NCBI GenBank assembly: GCA_023436245.1
Contig: JAEZJZ010000077.1
Coordinates: forward strand, 1-25,804
DNA length: 25,804 nt
From: Bacillota bacterium
GTDB taxonomy: Bacteria; Bacillota; UBA994; UBA5500
Direction: 5' to 3'
Positions 13,533 to 21,242 of the stretch are shown here, piece after piece. The position numbers and the translations under genes are program-made. Numbering within the stretch: position 1 is the stretch's first letter; each line of letters opens with the position of its first letter. The notes beneath the pieces were generated by a model that saw only the letters and a list, made by a program, of their open reading frames with translations, searched no databases and had not been told where the DNA came from.

Positions 13533-15782
13533 ATGCCGGTGCGTCGGCCTTTGCCTTTGATCGCCTTTGGCCTCGCGGGTGGGATCCTGTTGTCGTCTGT
13601 CCTCGGTCTCTGGTCGCTGCCCTGCGTCATGGGCGGCGGCCTGATTGCCGTTTGGACCCGGCGTGCGCGCAAAGCGCTCTTGCCCTGCTGTGCCGCCTTG
13701 GTCGGCTCACTCTGGTTGTTGGTCACAGCGTCTGTCTGGCCAGGGGGATACGGTGCTGCCGCAAGTGAGATGGCGGTCCAGCGGATAGAAGCCAATAGCG
13801 GTGGCGTCACGTTGACGGTGGCACTTCGGTCGCTGGCCGGAAAGCCAGTTCCCGCCTGGAACCCAGTACGCGCTGCCCTCTATCTCCAGGGCGACACGAA
13901 ATACGGCCCCGGCGACATTCTCCGCGCAGAGGTTGACTGGCAACAGCCTGCCTCACCTGCCAATCCCGGCGAGTTTGACTATGCCGCCTACCAGAAGCGC
14001 CAGGGCATACTGGCCACTGCCTATCTGACTGGCGACCGTTCACTGGAGTTGGTCTCCGGCGCTTTGGGTCGAGGCAACAACTCGCGACAGACCTTGCGCG
14101 TGCGCGCCTCAGGTTTGCCAGGACAGGCAGGCGAACTGCTGTCTACGCTACTCCTCGGCGAGACTCCCGGCGATTGGGCCGCTTGCTGGCGCCAGGCCGG
14201 TCTGGCGCACGTCTTGGCCGTGTCCGGATTGCATGTCGGCCTGTTGCTGGCGATGCTCCTTCGCTTGCTGGCCTGGATGAGAGTTCCACCGCTCTGGCGC
14301 TACTTGTTGGGAGCCTCGGCACTGATTGCTTACGGTCTGCTCATAGGTTCTCGCCCTTCCGTCTGGCGCGCCATCATTATGGCTCTGATCGGGCTTCTGG
14401 CTCTGGCTACCGGGCGTCTGCGTGACTGGCCGAGCGCTTTGGCAGCCGCTGCCATTCTGCTGCTGCTGCATAACCCCCGGCTGTTGTTCGATGCTGGTTG
14501 GGAGCTGTCTTTCGCGGCCACCTGGGGGGTACTCGCGCTCAGTCCGCTGATCGTGGCTCGCCTGCCGCTGCTGCCGCTCCGTCTCGATCGGGCAATCGCC
14601 ACCAGCCTGGCTGCTCAGGCTGCGACGCTGCCGATCGTGCTCTATTACTTCTATCTGATCAACCCGCTCGCCATTCTGTCCAATCTGGTGATGCTGCCGT
14701 TCCTGCCGTTGCTGTTGATTTTGGGGGCGGTCTATTTGGCGCTTTCTCCGCTGGCTGGCTGGCTCGCTCCGCTCGTTGGCTGGGTGTTCGGCATCGCCCA
14801 GTGTATCGTAGAGTGGCTGGCCCGCGTGCCGGGCATGACCATCAGCCTCGGCCAGCCGCCGCTCTGGCTGGTAGGGTTGTCCTTGCTGTTGCTCGGGCTC
14901 TGTTGGTATCTGCAAGCCGCCAAGACCAGGCGTTGGCTGGTCGTAGGGTGGTTGGTGGTGACGCTCTTGGCCACGGGGTGGCAGCCAATATTGCGTTTCG
15001 CGCTGAATAGGTATCAACTCCGGGTGCTGGCAGTGGGGCAGGGCGCCAGCTCAGTGGTCCATCTTCCCGACAGTCGAGCGTTGCTGTTTGATGTCGGTGG
15101 CGGGAGCGACAGCGTGGGCCGACGCATCATTGTGCCATACCTACGCCAACAGGGGACCCTGCGAGTCAGCGCAATCTATCTGTCTCACCTCGACTCCGAC
15201 CATGTACGTGGACTAACTGATGTGCTGGCGTCCTTCCCCGTGGATCGCATCTATCTCGCTGCTTCAGCACAGAGCCAACCGTGGTATAGTGTATTAGCGG
15301 AGATGGCGACTCGCTACGAGATACAGTTGCACATGCTGGGTGTTGGCGACCAGATAGTCGAGCGAGCTTTGCACGTCTCGGTGCTCCATCCCAGCGGAAC
15401 GGCTGCCAGCGATGACGCGAACGAGGACTCGTTGGTGCTTCAACTGGATTGGCCCAACCTGTGCGCCTTGCTCCCCGGAGACATTGGCGCGGTGACCGAG
15501 AGCGAGATTCGGTCGCGCGTCAGTACGCCGCTGGATGTGCTGTTGGTGGCCCACCATGGCAGCGCCAACAGCAGTGGGGAGCAGTTTCTCAGTTCCTTGG
15601 CGCCAATGCTCAGCATCATTTCTACCGGGCCCAATCAGTATGGGCATCCGGCGCCGGCAGCAGTGATGCGGCTTGAGCGCTACAGCCAACAGGTGCTGCG
15701 CACCGACCAGGCAGGTGCTGTGCTCGTTTGGACCGACTTGCGTCGTCGGGGTGTGAGCACGTTCCGCGCGCACCACCCGTAG
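13533..15782 (+). CDS. comEC: DNA internalisation competence protein ComEC/Rec2
   Basis: 749 residues from ATG 13533 behind TAGGGAGGAG. ComEC forms the inner-membrane channel that passes single-stranded DNA into the cell during transformation, and its C-terminal domain is thought to degrade the other strand. Parts: N-terminal hydrophobic helices and a DUF4131-type OB-fold region (to about 175), the Competence domain with many helices (about 195-470; LAHVLAVSGLHVGLLLAML is typical), and a metallo-beta-lactamase-like domain (about 485-749). That domain has the metal motif HLDSDH (H552, D554, D556, H557) and a second motif, AHHGSANSS, near residue 673. Full length and apparently intact. holA starts 38 bp downstream, probably in the same operon. 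Confidence 0.95.
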   Translation: MPVRRPLPLIAFGLAGGILLSSVLGLWSLPCVMGGGLIAVWTRRARKALLPCCAALVGSLWLLVTASVWPGGYGAAASEMAVQRIEANSGGVTLTVALRSLAGKPVPAWNPVRAALYLQGDTKYGPGDILRAEVDWQQPASPANPGEFDYAAYQKRQGILATAYLTGDRSLELVSGALGRGNNSRQTLRVRASGLPGQAGELLSTLLLGETPGDWAACWRQAGLAHVLAVSGLHVGLLLAMLLRLLAWMRVPPLWRYLLGASALIAYGLLIGSRPSVWRAIIMALIGLLALATGRLRDWPSALAAAAILLLLHNPRLLFDAGWELSFAATWGVLALSPLIVARLPLLPLRLDRAIATSLAAQAATLPIVLYYFYLINPLAILSNLVMLPFLPLLLILGAVYLALSPLAGWLAPLVGWVFGIAQCIVEWLARVPGMTISLGQPPLWLVGLSLLLLGLCWYLQAAKTRRWLVVGWLVVTLLATGWQPILRFALNRYQLRVLAVGQGASSVVHLPDSRALLFDVGGGSDSVGRRIIVPYLRQQGTLRVSAIYLSHLDSDHVRGLTDVLASFPVDRIYLAASAQSQPWYSVLAEMATRYEIQLHMLGVGDQIVERALHVSVLHPSGTAASDDANEDSLVLQLDWPNLCALLPGDIGAVTESEIRSRVSTPLDVLLVAHHGSANSSGEQFLSSLAPMLSIISTGPNQYGHPAPAAVMRLERYSQQVLRTDQAGAVLVWTDLRRRGVSTFRAHHP

Positions 15783-15820
15783 CAGAAGCGCCACGAGAGA
15801 CGGATGAGGAGGTGGCTGCC

Positions 15821-16825
15821 ATGGCCGCAAAAGCCCTGGATTGTTATCAAGGATTGGTGAAGGAAATCAAGGCCGGGAAGATCGCTCCTGTCTATTTGCT
15901 GTTTGGTGAGGAGCAAGTCTTGGCTGAATACGTGGTCACGGTGTTGCAGGAACAGCTGATACCAACCGGCATGGAGAGCCTCAACTACCAGCGTGTGGAC
16001 GGGCAGAAGGTCACTGATCAGGAGCTGGTGGCTGTCATTGCCACGCCACCTATGTTTGGCGCTAAGCGGCTGGTGGTGATCGATCAGCCGTGGTTCCTGG
16101 CCGGAAAGAAGGAAGGCCAACTGCTCGGAATCGAGCGGATGTTGGATGATCTGCCCGAGTTTGCTTGTGTCGTGCTGTTGGCGGCTCAAATGGACAAGCG
16201 GTTGAAGTTGGTCAAACGGTTGAAGGACAGCACGCACGAGTTTCCGCCATTAAGCGCAGGCGAGGCCGCGAATTGGGTCGACGATCGCCTACGGCGGGCC
16301 GGCATTGGTAGCTTTGGACTGGGGAAGAAGATAGTGGAGCGCGCCGGCAATAGCCTGCGTATCCTGCGGCTGGAGGTCGACAAGCTGGTCGCTTATGCCA
16401 GTGGTTCACCGTTGCAGTCAGAAGACATCGTCGCGCTAGTTCGAAACGACATGGAGACAAGTGTCTTTGATCTCGTGGACGCCGTGGGACAGCGACGGTT
16501 GGAGCAGGCGCTGCATCTGGCAGATCAGTTGCAGGCAGAAGGACAAGCTCCGCTCTACATTCTCAGCATGATCAGCAGGCAGTTGCGCTTGCTGTTGCTG
16601 GCTCGCATGCAGTTGGACAGCGGTGCTAGTGAGCAGCAGGCGGCCAGCGCACTCGGGATTCATCCCTATCCGGCAGGCAAGTGCGTGCAGCAGGCCCGCC
16701 TCTGGACGCGGACCGGTCTGCAGCAGGCAATTCAGCATTGCCTGGAGGCGGAGGAGATGACCAAGACCGGTCAGCTCTCGGACCAGCGGTCACTGGATCA
16801 GTTGTTCCTGAACCTAATCCAGTAG
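15821..16825 (+). CDS. holA: DNA polymerase III delta subunit HolA
   Basis: 334 residues from ATG 15821; GGAGGT at 15808-15813 favours it, while the in-frame GTG 15812 lies within that site. HolA is the clamp-loader subunit that opens the beta sliding clamp. It shows the family's order: APVYLLFGEEQVLAEYVV near the N-terminus, a divergent nucleotide-binding-like fold with MFGAKRLVVID, ACVVLLAAQMDKR..KL, a middle helical domain (FGLGKKIVERAGNSLRILRLEVDKL) and a C-terminal collar domain (VFDLVDAVGQRR, LYILSMISRQLRLLL, LHP-like IHPYPAGKCVQQAR). The order comEC-holA-rpsT(-) is common in Firmicutes. It ends at the convergent terminator shared with rpsT. Confidence 0.95.
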   Translation: MAAKALDCYQGLVKEIKAGKIAPVYLLFGEEQVLAEYVVTVLQEQLIPTGMESLNYQRVDGQKVTDQELVAVIATPPMFGAKRLVVIDQPWFLAGKKEGQLLGIERMLDDLPEFACVVLLAAQMDKRLKLVKRLKDSTHEFPPLSAGEAANWVDDRLRRAGIGSFGLGKKIVERAGNSLRILRLEVDKLVAYASGSPLQSEDIVALVRNDMETSVFDLVDAVGQRRLEQALHLADQLQAEGQAPLYILSMISRQLRLLLLARMQLDSGASEQQAASALGIHPYPAGKCVQQARLWTRTGLQQAIQHCLEAEEMTKTGQLSDQRSLDQLFLNLIQ

Positions 16826-16936
16826 GGCGTCAAGCCGTAAGCTTGCGTGGCATACGAGGATGCTCAACCTGTCTCTGGTAACGGCTCGGCCTGCGGGACT
16901 GCTACCAAGAGACTGTTCAAAGAAACCGGGGGAAAC

Positions 16937-16965
16937 AAAAAACACCTGTGCAACAGGTGTTTTTT
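16937..16965. terminator. Bidirectional terminator between holA and rpsT
   Basis: AAAAAACACCTG (16937-16948), five-base loop, CAGGTGTTTTTT (16954-16965). It carries A and T tracts on both sides and sits between two converging genes (10 bp beyond the rpsT stop), so it should stop transcripts from both strands. Confidence 0.93.
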
Positions 16966-16974
16966 CGTCGGCTC

Positions 16975-17238
16975 TTACTTTGCAGCCGCAACTTTGTTCA
17001 GCTGCTTGGTCAGCCGAGACTTCTTGCGAGCACCAGTGTTCCTGTGCAATACGCCCTTGCTGACAGCTTTATCGATTTCACGAACAGCCGCGCGCAGCTT
17101 TAGTTCAGCGTCGTTGCTCTCAAGAGAAGACCGGAAGCCGCGAATGGCTGTACGGACGGTTGACTTAACATGCCGATTGCGCAAAGTACGCTTGGCAGTG
17201 ATCTTGACGCGCTTGATAGCGGATTTGATGTTAGGCAC
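16975..17238 (-). CDS. rpsT: 30S ribosomal protein S20
   Basis: 87 residues on the minus strand. The protein starts MPNIKSAIKRV, as S20 does; the start codon is GTG with its 5' base at 17238. AAGGAGGTG on the minus strand (17253-17245) is correctly spaced, and an overlapping ATG two bases earlier is out of frame. S20 binds 16S rRNA and helps early assembly of the small subunit. It is rich in Lys/Arg (KRVKITAKRTLRNRHVK, ARKKSRLTKQLNKVAAAK) and helical. It is the only minus-strand gene in the window, as is usual for rpsT between holA and gpr in Firmicutes. Confidence 0.97.
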   Translation of the reverse strand: MPNIKSAIKRVKITAKRTLRNRHVKSTVRTAIRGFRSSLESNDAELKLRAAVREIDKAVSKGVLHRNTGARKKSRLTKQLNKVAAAK

Positions 17239-17257
17239 ATGTTTCACCTCCTTGGTC

Positions 17258-17286
17258 ATTCTACCATGGGGCCAGTTGCTATGCAA
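17258..17286 (-). promoter_or_regulatory. Sigma-A promoter of rpsT with extended -10
   Basis: On the minus strand TTGCAT (17286-17281), a 17-base spacer and TAGAAT (17263-17258) preceded by TGG. Transcription would begin about 17251-17253, at the first bases of the Shine-Dalgarno sequence, so the leader would be only about 13-15 bases. Confidence 0.75.
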
Positions 17287-17318
17287 CCGGAGACACGGCC
17301 AACCTTCCGCCATGTCGG

Positions 17319-17348
17319 GAATATAGCGGAAAGCGTGCGGACAGACTA
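17319..17348 (+). promoter_or_regulatory. Forespore-sigma (SigF/SigG)-like promoter of the yvlD-like gene and gpr
   Basis: GAATA (17319-17323), a 15-base spacer, then GGACAGACTA (17339-17348), which fits GGNNANANTR at every fixed base. GAATA fits the SigG-type GHATR and differs from the SigF-type GYATA at one base. gpr of Bacillus subtilis is transcribed by SigF and SigG. Confidence 0.55.
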
Positions 17349-17392
17349 AAATCGTCCATCAAATTTTAGCAGAAAACCGAGGAGGTGGCAAG

Positions 17393-17719
17393 ATGTTAGG
17401 AGCAGTTGTCAGGTTCATAGTTTCAGCATTGGTTCTGATGTTTGTCGGATTCTTATTGCCGGGTGTGCAGGTGGGCGGTTTCACCACTGCCTTGATTGCA
17501 GCTTTGGCCATTGCCGCAATGGGTTGGCTGGCGGAGGCGCTCTTTGGGGCGAGAATATCCCCTCGCAGTCGCGGTTTCGTCGGCTTTCTTACGGCCGCTG
17601 TGGTCATCTATGCGGCTGGGTGGCTGATCCCCGGGTTCAACGTAGGCATCATCGGCGCACTCTTGGCGTCGGTCGTGATTGGTTTGATCGACGCGGTGGT
17701 CCCGACGGAGATCAGGTGA
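17393..17719 (+). CDS. YvlD/phage-holin-4 superfamily small membrane protein
   Basis: 108 residues, ATG 17393 after CGAGGAGGTGG. It has four hydrophobic segments (about 4-23, 31-47, 62-82 and 84-103) with conserved turns LLPGVQVGGF and LIPGFNVG, the pattern of the YvlD family (annotated with phage holin family 4, PF04020, from memory). Members are small membrane proteins of unclear role; some are linked to envelope-stress regulons. The stop is three bases before the gpr start, so the two genes share a transcript and, if the promoter call is right, this protein would be made in the forespore. Confidence 0.85.
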   Translation: MLGAVVRFIVSALVLMFVGFLLPGVQVGGFTTALIAALAIAAMGWLAEALFGARISPRSRGFVGFLTAAVVIYAAGWLIPGFNVGIIGALLASVVIGLIDAVVPTEIR

Positions 17720-17722
17720 TTC

Positions 17723-18721
17723 ATGAACGCCGGAGCTGACTTCGGGCGCCACGTATCGGTGCACACAGACCTTGCCCTGGAGGCACATGAGACAGCCACC
17801 AAGTCAGGCTGGGACAGCCAGGGAGCTCGTGTTGAGAGTAGTGATTTCGCGGGAGGGCGCGTCACCCGGGTCGTGGTGGAGAACGAACTCGGTGCCGTGC
17901 GGCTCGGTAAGCCGCCTGGCACCTATGTCACCATCGAAGCGCCTGGCCTGCGGTCTCATGATGTGGATCTGCGGGAACAGGTCAGCAAAGTGTTGGCGGC
18001 CGAGCTGACGAAACTCACTTCGCGGGAGGCTGGAGGCAACACATTGGTGGTCGGGCTGGGCAACTGGAACGTCACTCCGGACTCGCTTGGCCCTCGCGTG
18101 ATCGAGGAACTGTTGGTCACCCGTCATCTTTTTGAGTATGCGCCCGACTATGTCGATGACGGCATGCGCTCCGTCTGTGCGCTGGCGCCAGGGGTCCTGG
18201 GGTTGACCGGCATTGAGACCGGGGATATCATCCATGGGTTGGTCGAACGGATCAAGCCGACTGCGATCGTGGCAGTCGATGCCCTGGCCGCCAGAAGCAT
18301 CGATCGCCTGTGCACAACCATTCAGATTGCCGACACTGGCATTTCGCCCGGCTCCGGTGTCGGGAACAAGCGGCAGCCGCTCAACCGGGAGACGCTAGGG
18401 GTCCCAGTACTGGCGGTGGGTGTTCCTTCTGTCGTCTATGCCAACACGATCGTGCTTGATGCCCTGGACAGGCTGAAAGAGAGCCTCGAACAGGAGACAA
18501 ACGGTGATCGGACGATGGCGGGCGTGCTAGGGGCGCTGTCGGACCAGGAACGCGGTCAACTGCTGCATGAGGTTCTCAGCCCCTATTGGGGAGAGCTTGT
18601 GGTCACCCCCAAGGAAACAGATGAGCAGATTCGCCAGATGAGCAAAGTAGTAGCCGGTGGGCTGAACGTTGCGCTGCAGCCAGGGCTGACGACGAGCGAC
18701 ACCTTGCGTTACTTGCAATGA
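17723..18721 (+). CDS. gpr: Germination protease GPR
   Basis: 332 residues from ATG 17723. GPR is a spore protease (MEROPS A25) stored as a zymogen that self-processes at its N-terminus late in sporulation and degrades the small acid-soluble proteins when spores germinate. Family signs: VHTDLALEAHE near residues 13-23, which resembles the RTDLA processing region; VVGLGNWNVTPDSLGPRVIEELLVTRH; SVCALAPGVLGLTGIET; AIVAVDALAARS, holding a probable catalytic aspartate; and IADTGISPGSGVGNKR with VPVLAVGVPSVVYAN. Length fits (usually 320-370). The N-terminal propeptide is short, about 14 residues. Translationally linked to the yvlD-like gene; the transcript runs through a REP-like repeat before the terminator at 18988. 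Confidence 0.96.
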   Translation: MNAGADFGRHVSVHTDLALEAHETATKSGWDSQGARVESSDFAGGRVTRVVVENELGAVRLGKPPGTYVTIEAPGLRSHDVDLREQVSKVLAAELTKLTSREAGGNTLVVGLGNWNVTPDSLGPRVIEELLVTRHLFEYAPDYVDDGMRSVCALAPGVLGLTGIETGDIIHGLVERIKPTAIVAVDALAARSIDRLCTTIQIADTGISPGSGVGNKRQPLNRETLGVPVLAVGVPSVVYANTIVLDALDRLKESLEQETNGDRTMAGVLGALSDQERGQLLHEVLSPYWGELVVTPKETDEQIRQMSKVVAGGLNVALQPGLTTSDTLRYLQ

Positions 18722-18744
18722 AGCGCCAAAGGCTGCGAGTCTCC

Positions 18745-18858
18745 CGTAGGGGCGCCATGCATGGCGCCTGCTAAAGAGCGACTGCGGTAGACTGTATCCG
18801 GGTCGCATACATGCGACCAAGAGCGCTTTTCGTAGGGGCGCCATGCATGGCGCCTGCT
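18745..18858. repeat. REP-like cluster: two identical 28-bp units and a related palindrome
   Basis: The 28 bases 18745-18772 recur exactly at 18831-18858. Each starts CGTAGG and contains the perfect 18-base palindrome GGCGCCATGCATGGCGCC. Midway, GGTCGCAT-AC-ATGCGACC (18811-18828) is a third palindrome of similar size. The GTAGGGGCG start followed by a palindrome is a form I associate with REP elements mobilised by Tn-like Y1 transposases (RAYT). The units lie in the 3' untranslated region of gpr. The rest of the gene-free stretch (18859-18987 and 19014-19097) shows nothing I can assign. Confidence 0.7.
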
Positions 18859-18987
18859 GCCCTTCAGGGTGCGCGTCAGCCCCGATATCCCTAGCGAGGG
18901 GAGATTTTTCGAACGATCTGCCCTGGTTCCGGAGCGGCTTCTTGAACGTTCCCGACCACAGCCAAGCCTGACACATGACGACGTACC

Positions 18988-19013
18988 GAGCCACAGAGTG
19001 TGGCTCTTTTTTT
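18988..19013 (+). terminator. Rho-independent terminator downstream of gpr
   Basis: GAGCCACA (18988-18995), loop GAG, TGTGGCTC (18999-19006), then seven T. It lies 266 bp after gpr, leaving a long 3' untranslated region that holds the REP-like units. Confidence 0.88.
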
Positions 19014-19097
19014 GTTGCTCTCAGATCACAGTCAGAGTGACTTCATTTCGAATTTGTCGCGATTCCCGAAAAGTTACGACACCGAGAGTGATATCTG

Positions 19098-19106
19098 TGC
19101 TAGAAT
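19098..19106 (+). promoter_or_regulatory. Extended -10 promoter of the ZIP transporter
   Basis: TGCTAGAAT is an extended -10 box (TGN plus TAGAAT). No good -35 box lies 17 bases upstream (GACACC), which extended -10 promoters can tolerate. Transcription would start near 19113. Confidence 0.5.
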
Positions 19107-19116
19107 TGAGCGGGAG

Positions 19117-19131
19117 AGATAATCGTTCTCA
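19117..19131. promoter_or_regulatory. Fur-box-like 7-1-7 site overlapping the ZIP leader
   Basis: AGATAATCGTTCTCA matches the Bacillus 7-1-7 Fur box TGATAATNATTATCA at 11 of 14 fixed positions. It lies just after the expected start of transcription, where a bound repressor would block a metal importer. It could serve Fur, Zur or a related metalloregulator. Confidence 0.45.
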
Positions 19132-19160
19132 TTGAGATAGAGGCGGGGAGGCAGGGCAGC

Positions 19161-19955
19161 ATGCTGCAGACAATTCTGTATAGTTCACTGGCTGGGCTGG
19201 CCACGGGCGTTGGTGCTTTATTGGTGGTCATTCTTGGCAAACCTTCGGTGAAGTTTCTTTCAGCCATGCTCGGTTTTGCCGGCGGAGTGATGCTGGCCAT
19301 ATCGGCTTTCGAACTGCTGCCGGAGGCCAAGCAGCTCGGCGGCGAGATCGCTTCGGCGATAGGCGTGATCATGGGTGCTGGCATGATGGCCTTGCTTGAT
19401 GTTATCCTGCCACATATACATCGTGGCTTCCGCAATTCCGAGGGCATCTCCGTCGGTGAAGCAGAGTCGCTCATCGTCAACGGCACGCAGGCAACCGGGC
19501 TGGTGTCCGGCAAGCTGAACTACGCGAACCTGCTCAAGTGTGGACTCTTTCTGGTGGTCGGCATCGCCCTGCACAATTTGCCGGAAGGGTTGGCTATCGG
19601 AGCAGGCTACACCTCCAGCGCGGCGCTTGGCATGGTGATCGTGGTCAGCTTGGCCCTGCACAATGTGCCCGAAGGGATGGTCACGGCAACTCCACTCCTG
19701 CTTGGCGGCATGGAGAAATGGCGGGTCGTGCTCCTGACCACGATGGCTGGTCTGATGACGCCCGTCGGCACGGCAATCGGAGCCTTGCTTTTCTCCGTCA
19801 GTCCAGGATTTGTCGGTGGGGCGCTGGCTTTTGCCGCCGGTGCGATGATCTACATCGTCAGCGATGAACTAATTCCTCAGTCGCACCAATATCACAGTCA
19901 TGCAGCTAATTTGGGTCTGCTTGCCGGGTTCATCTCCGGCTTCATCTTCGGATAG
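19161..19955 (+). CDS. ZIP-family divalent metal transporter
   Basis: 264 residues from ATG 19161, after a G-rich leader (GGGGAGG about 14 bases upstream). ZIP proteins import zinc, iron or manganese across the cytoplasmic membrane. About eight hydrophobic helices are visible, with the two signature metal-site motifs HNLPEG (138-143) and HNVPEG (167-172) in the central helices. An acidic ELLPEA stands at 51-56 and a conserved-looking DELIPQSHQYHSH near the C-terminus. The cytoplasmic loop between the third and fourth helices (HIHRGFRNSEGIS) has two histidines, as is frequent in the family. A single-gene unit with its own promoter, Fur-like site and terminator. Metal preference cannot be read from the sequence. 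Confidence 0.93.
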   Translation: MLQTILYSSLAGLATGVGALLVVILGKPSVKFLSAMLGFAGGVMLAISAFELLPEAKQLGGEIASAIGVIMGAGMMALLDVILPHIHRGFRNSEGISVGEAESLIVNGTQATGLVSGKLNYANLLKCGLFLVVGIALHNLPEGLAIGAGYTSSAALGMVIVVSLALHNVPEGMVTATPLLLGGMEKWRVVLLTTMAGLMTPVGTAIGALLFSVSPGFVGGALAFAAGAMIYIVSDELIPQSHQYHSHAANLGLLAGFISGFIFG

Positions 19956-20012
19956 GACTTCAAGCTCATTCCATGGAGTAGACCACGGGGCGACCACGCC
20001 GTCAACTGATTC

Positions 20013-20051
20013 GAGAGCCTGGGGGGTTATCCTCCCGGGCTCTCTTGTTCT
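20013..20051 (+). terminator. Rho-independent terminator after the ZIP gene
   Basis: GAGAGCCTGGGGGG (20013-20026), TTAT loop, CCTCCCGGGCTCTC (20031-20044): a 14-pair stem with two G-T pairs, then TTGTTCT. Confidence 0.85.
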
Positions 20052-20126
20052 AGGGGCATGTCCAAACTCATATAGATTTGGTGCAGGGTGGTCAAATGGC
20101 GAGTGAGCGAAGAGGCAGGTGAAGAG

Positions 20127-21218
20127 ATGATCAAGAGACTGGAGAGACATCGGGGAAAGTTGCAGGCTGGCTTTGTGCTGCTGATGGTCTTTGTGATTGT
20201 CAGCACATTGCTTTACCCCGGATATCAAGATAACCGACGGGCGGAAGGGGCGGGGGCAGTTGCTGAAGGGGATGAAGGCCCTGTGGATGACGGCTTGATT
20301 GGACGCTTCTTCGCCGCGAGTGGAGTGTTCTGGCAGCAGGTCTTGTCCAGCGCATTGCCCAAGTCGCTGCAAGGTGCCAATGCGCCGCCATCCTCGTCTG
20401 CCTGGGGCACTGCAGTATCCTCGCTGCTCTATCAGATGCGCGTTTCCACGCCGGCAACGCTGCTGGCGCTCGGCATTCCGGCCCTCCGCGGACTCACTTT
20501 GCCCGATGCGGACGAGGTGCTGCTCCCGGCCAACGAGCCAGCCGTACCTCCTCTGGTCGAGACAAGCGAAGCTCCAACCGCTCAGGAGGAGGCACTGGGC
20601 TGGAAGTCGGTGCCCGAAATGCTGATTTACCATACGCATAACATCGAATCCTATGTGCCGACATCGGGAAAATCCCATGTCTACGACAATCCTGACCAAA
20701 CCGTGATGCGAGTCGGAGCGAAGCTGGCTGAATGCTTGACTGAGGCCGGCGTTGATGTGACACACAGCAAAGCCGACAACTCCAGCCAAAACTACACTCT
20801 AGCTTACAGCCATTCGCTGAAGAACATCACGAGTATCTTGGCAAAGCAGCCGAGCATCGCTTACACCTTTGATATTCACCGGGATGCCGGTCCACGCACT
20901 CTGGCGACGACCGTGATCAAAGGTCAAAGCACTGCCCGCATCTACATCGTCGTGGGCATCAACACCACTTTGGGGCACCCGAACTACAAGAAGAATATCG
21001 CCTTCGCCAATCAGCTGAACGACAAACTGAATGAGCTCTACCCTGGCCTATCACGCGGCGTGCGGATCACGGACCGTTCTCGCTATAACCAGCATGTACG
21101 CGACAACGCCCTCTTGATAGAGGTAGGGACGGAACAGAACACGATGGACGAAGCCTTACGGGCGGTCACATTCCTTTCGGAAGCGATCGTGGCCGTGGCC
21201 AAAGACCAACAGAAATGA
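20127..21218 (+). CDS. spoIIP: Stage II sporulation protein P
   Basis: 363 residues from ATG 20127, preferred because AGGCAGGTGA lies five bases upstream; GTG 20088 is in frame but has no ribosome site. SpoIIP is a membrane-anchored amidase and endopeptidase that, with SpoIID and SpoIIM, thins septal peptidoglycan so the mother cell can engulf the forespore. It has an N-terminal anchor (about 13-31), a low-complexity region, and a catalytic domain from about 160. That domain carries IYHTHNIESY (H169, E174) and FDIHRDAG (H251, D253), the usual zinc/active-site residues, and ends with DNALLIEVGTEQNTMDEA. gpr and spoIIP are usually adjacent; here a ZIP gene lies between them and carries its own terminator, so spoIIP must have its own promoter, which I could not identify with confidence. 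Confidence 0.94.
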   Translation: MIKRLERHRGKLQAGFVLLMVFVIVSTLLYPGYQDNRRAEGAGAVAEGDEGPVDDGLIGRFFAASGVFWQQVLSSALPKSLQGANAPPSSSAWGTAVSSLLYQMRVSTPATLLALGIPALRGLTLPDADEVLLPANEPAVPPLVETSEAPTAQEEALGWKSVPEMLIYHTHNIESYVPTSGKSHVYDNPDQTVMRVGAKLAECLTEAGVDVTHSKADNSSQNYTLAYSHSLKNITSILAKQPSIAYTFDIHRDAGPRTLATTVIKGQSTARIYIVVGINTTLGHPNYKKNIAFANQLNDKLNELYPGLSRGVRITDRSRYNQHVRDNALLIEVGTEQNTMDEALRAVTFLSEAIVAVAKDQQK

Positions 21219-21221
21219 CAG

Positions 21222-21242
21222 GCGCGCTGCGGCGCGCTTTTC
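21222..21242 (+). terminator. Rho-independent terminator of spoIIP
   Basis: GCGCGC (21222-21227), TGCG loop, GCGCGC (21232-21237), then TTTTCT. It lies four bases past the stop codon. Confidence 0.8.

Noticed and set aside
14148..15017. A 289-residue minus-strand open frame opposite comEC
   Set aside because: Gln/Arg/Pro-rich sequence typical of a shadow of leucine-rich membrane segments; comEC on the + strand is intact and unmistakable.
18745..18858. Repeats after gpr considered as a CRISPR array
   Set aside because: Only two identical units 58 bases apart, themselves perfect palindromes, with a third palindrome between and no cas genes; a REP-like cluster fits better.
18859..19013. T-box or other riboswitch ahead of the ZIP gene, suggested by the hairpin at 18988-19013
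   Set aside because: No T-box sequence or other riboswitch signature is visible, and the ZIP promoter lies after the hairpin; it is the gpr-side terminator.
20048..20077. A possible mother-cell (SigE) promoter of spoIIP, based on CATATAGAT at 20069-20077
   Set aside because: The -10 matches CATACAMT at only about five of eight positions and no SigE-type -35 box lies at the right distance.
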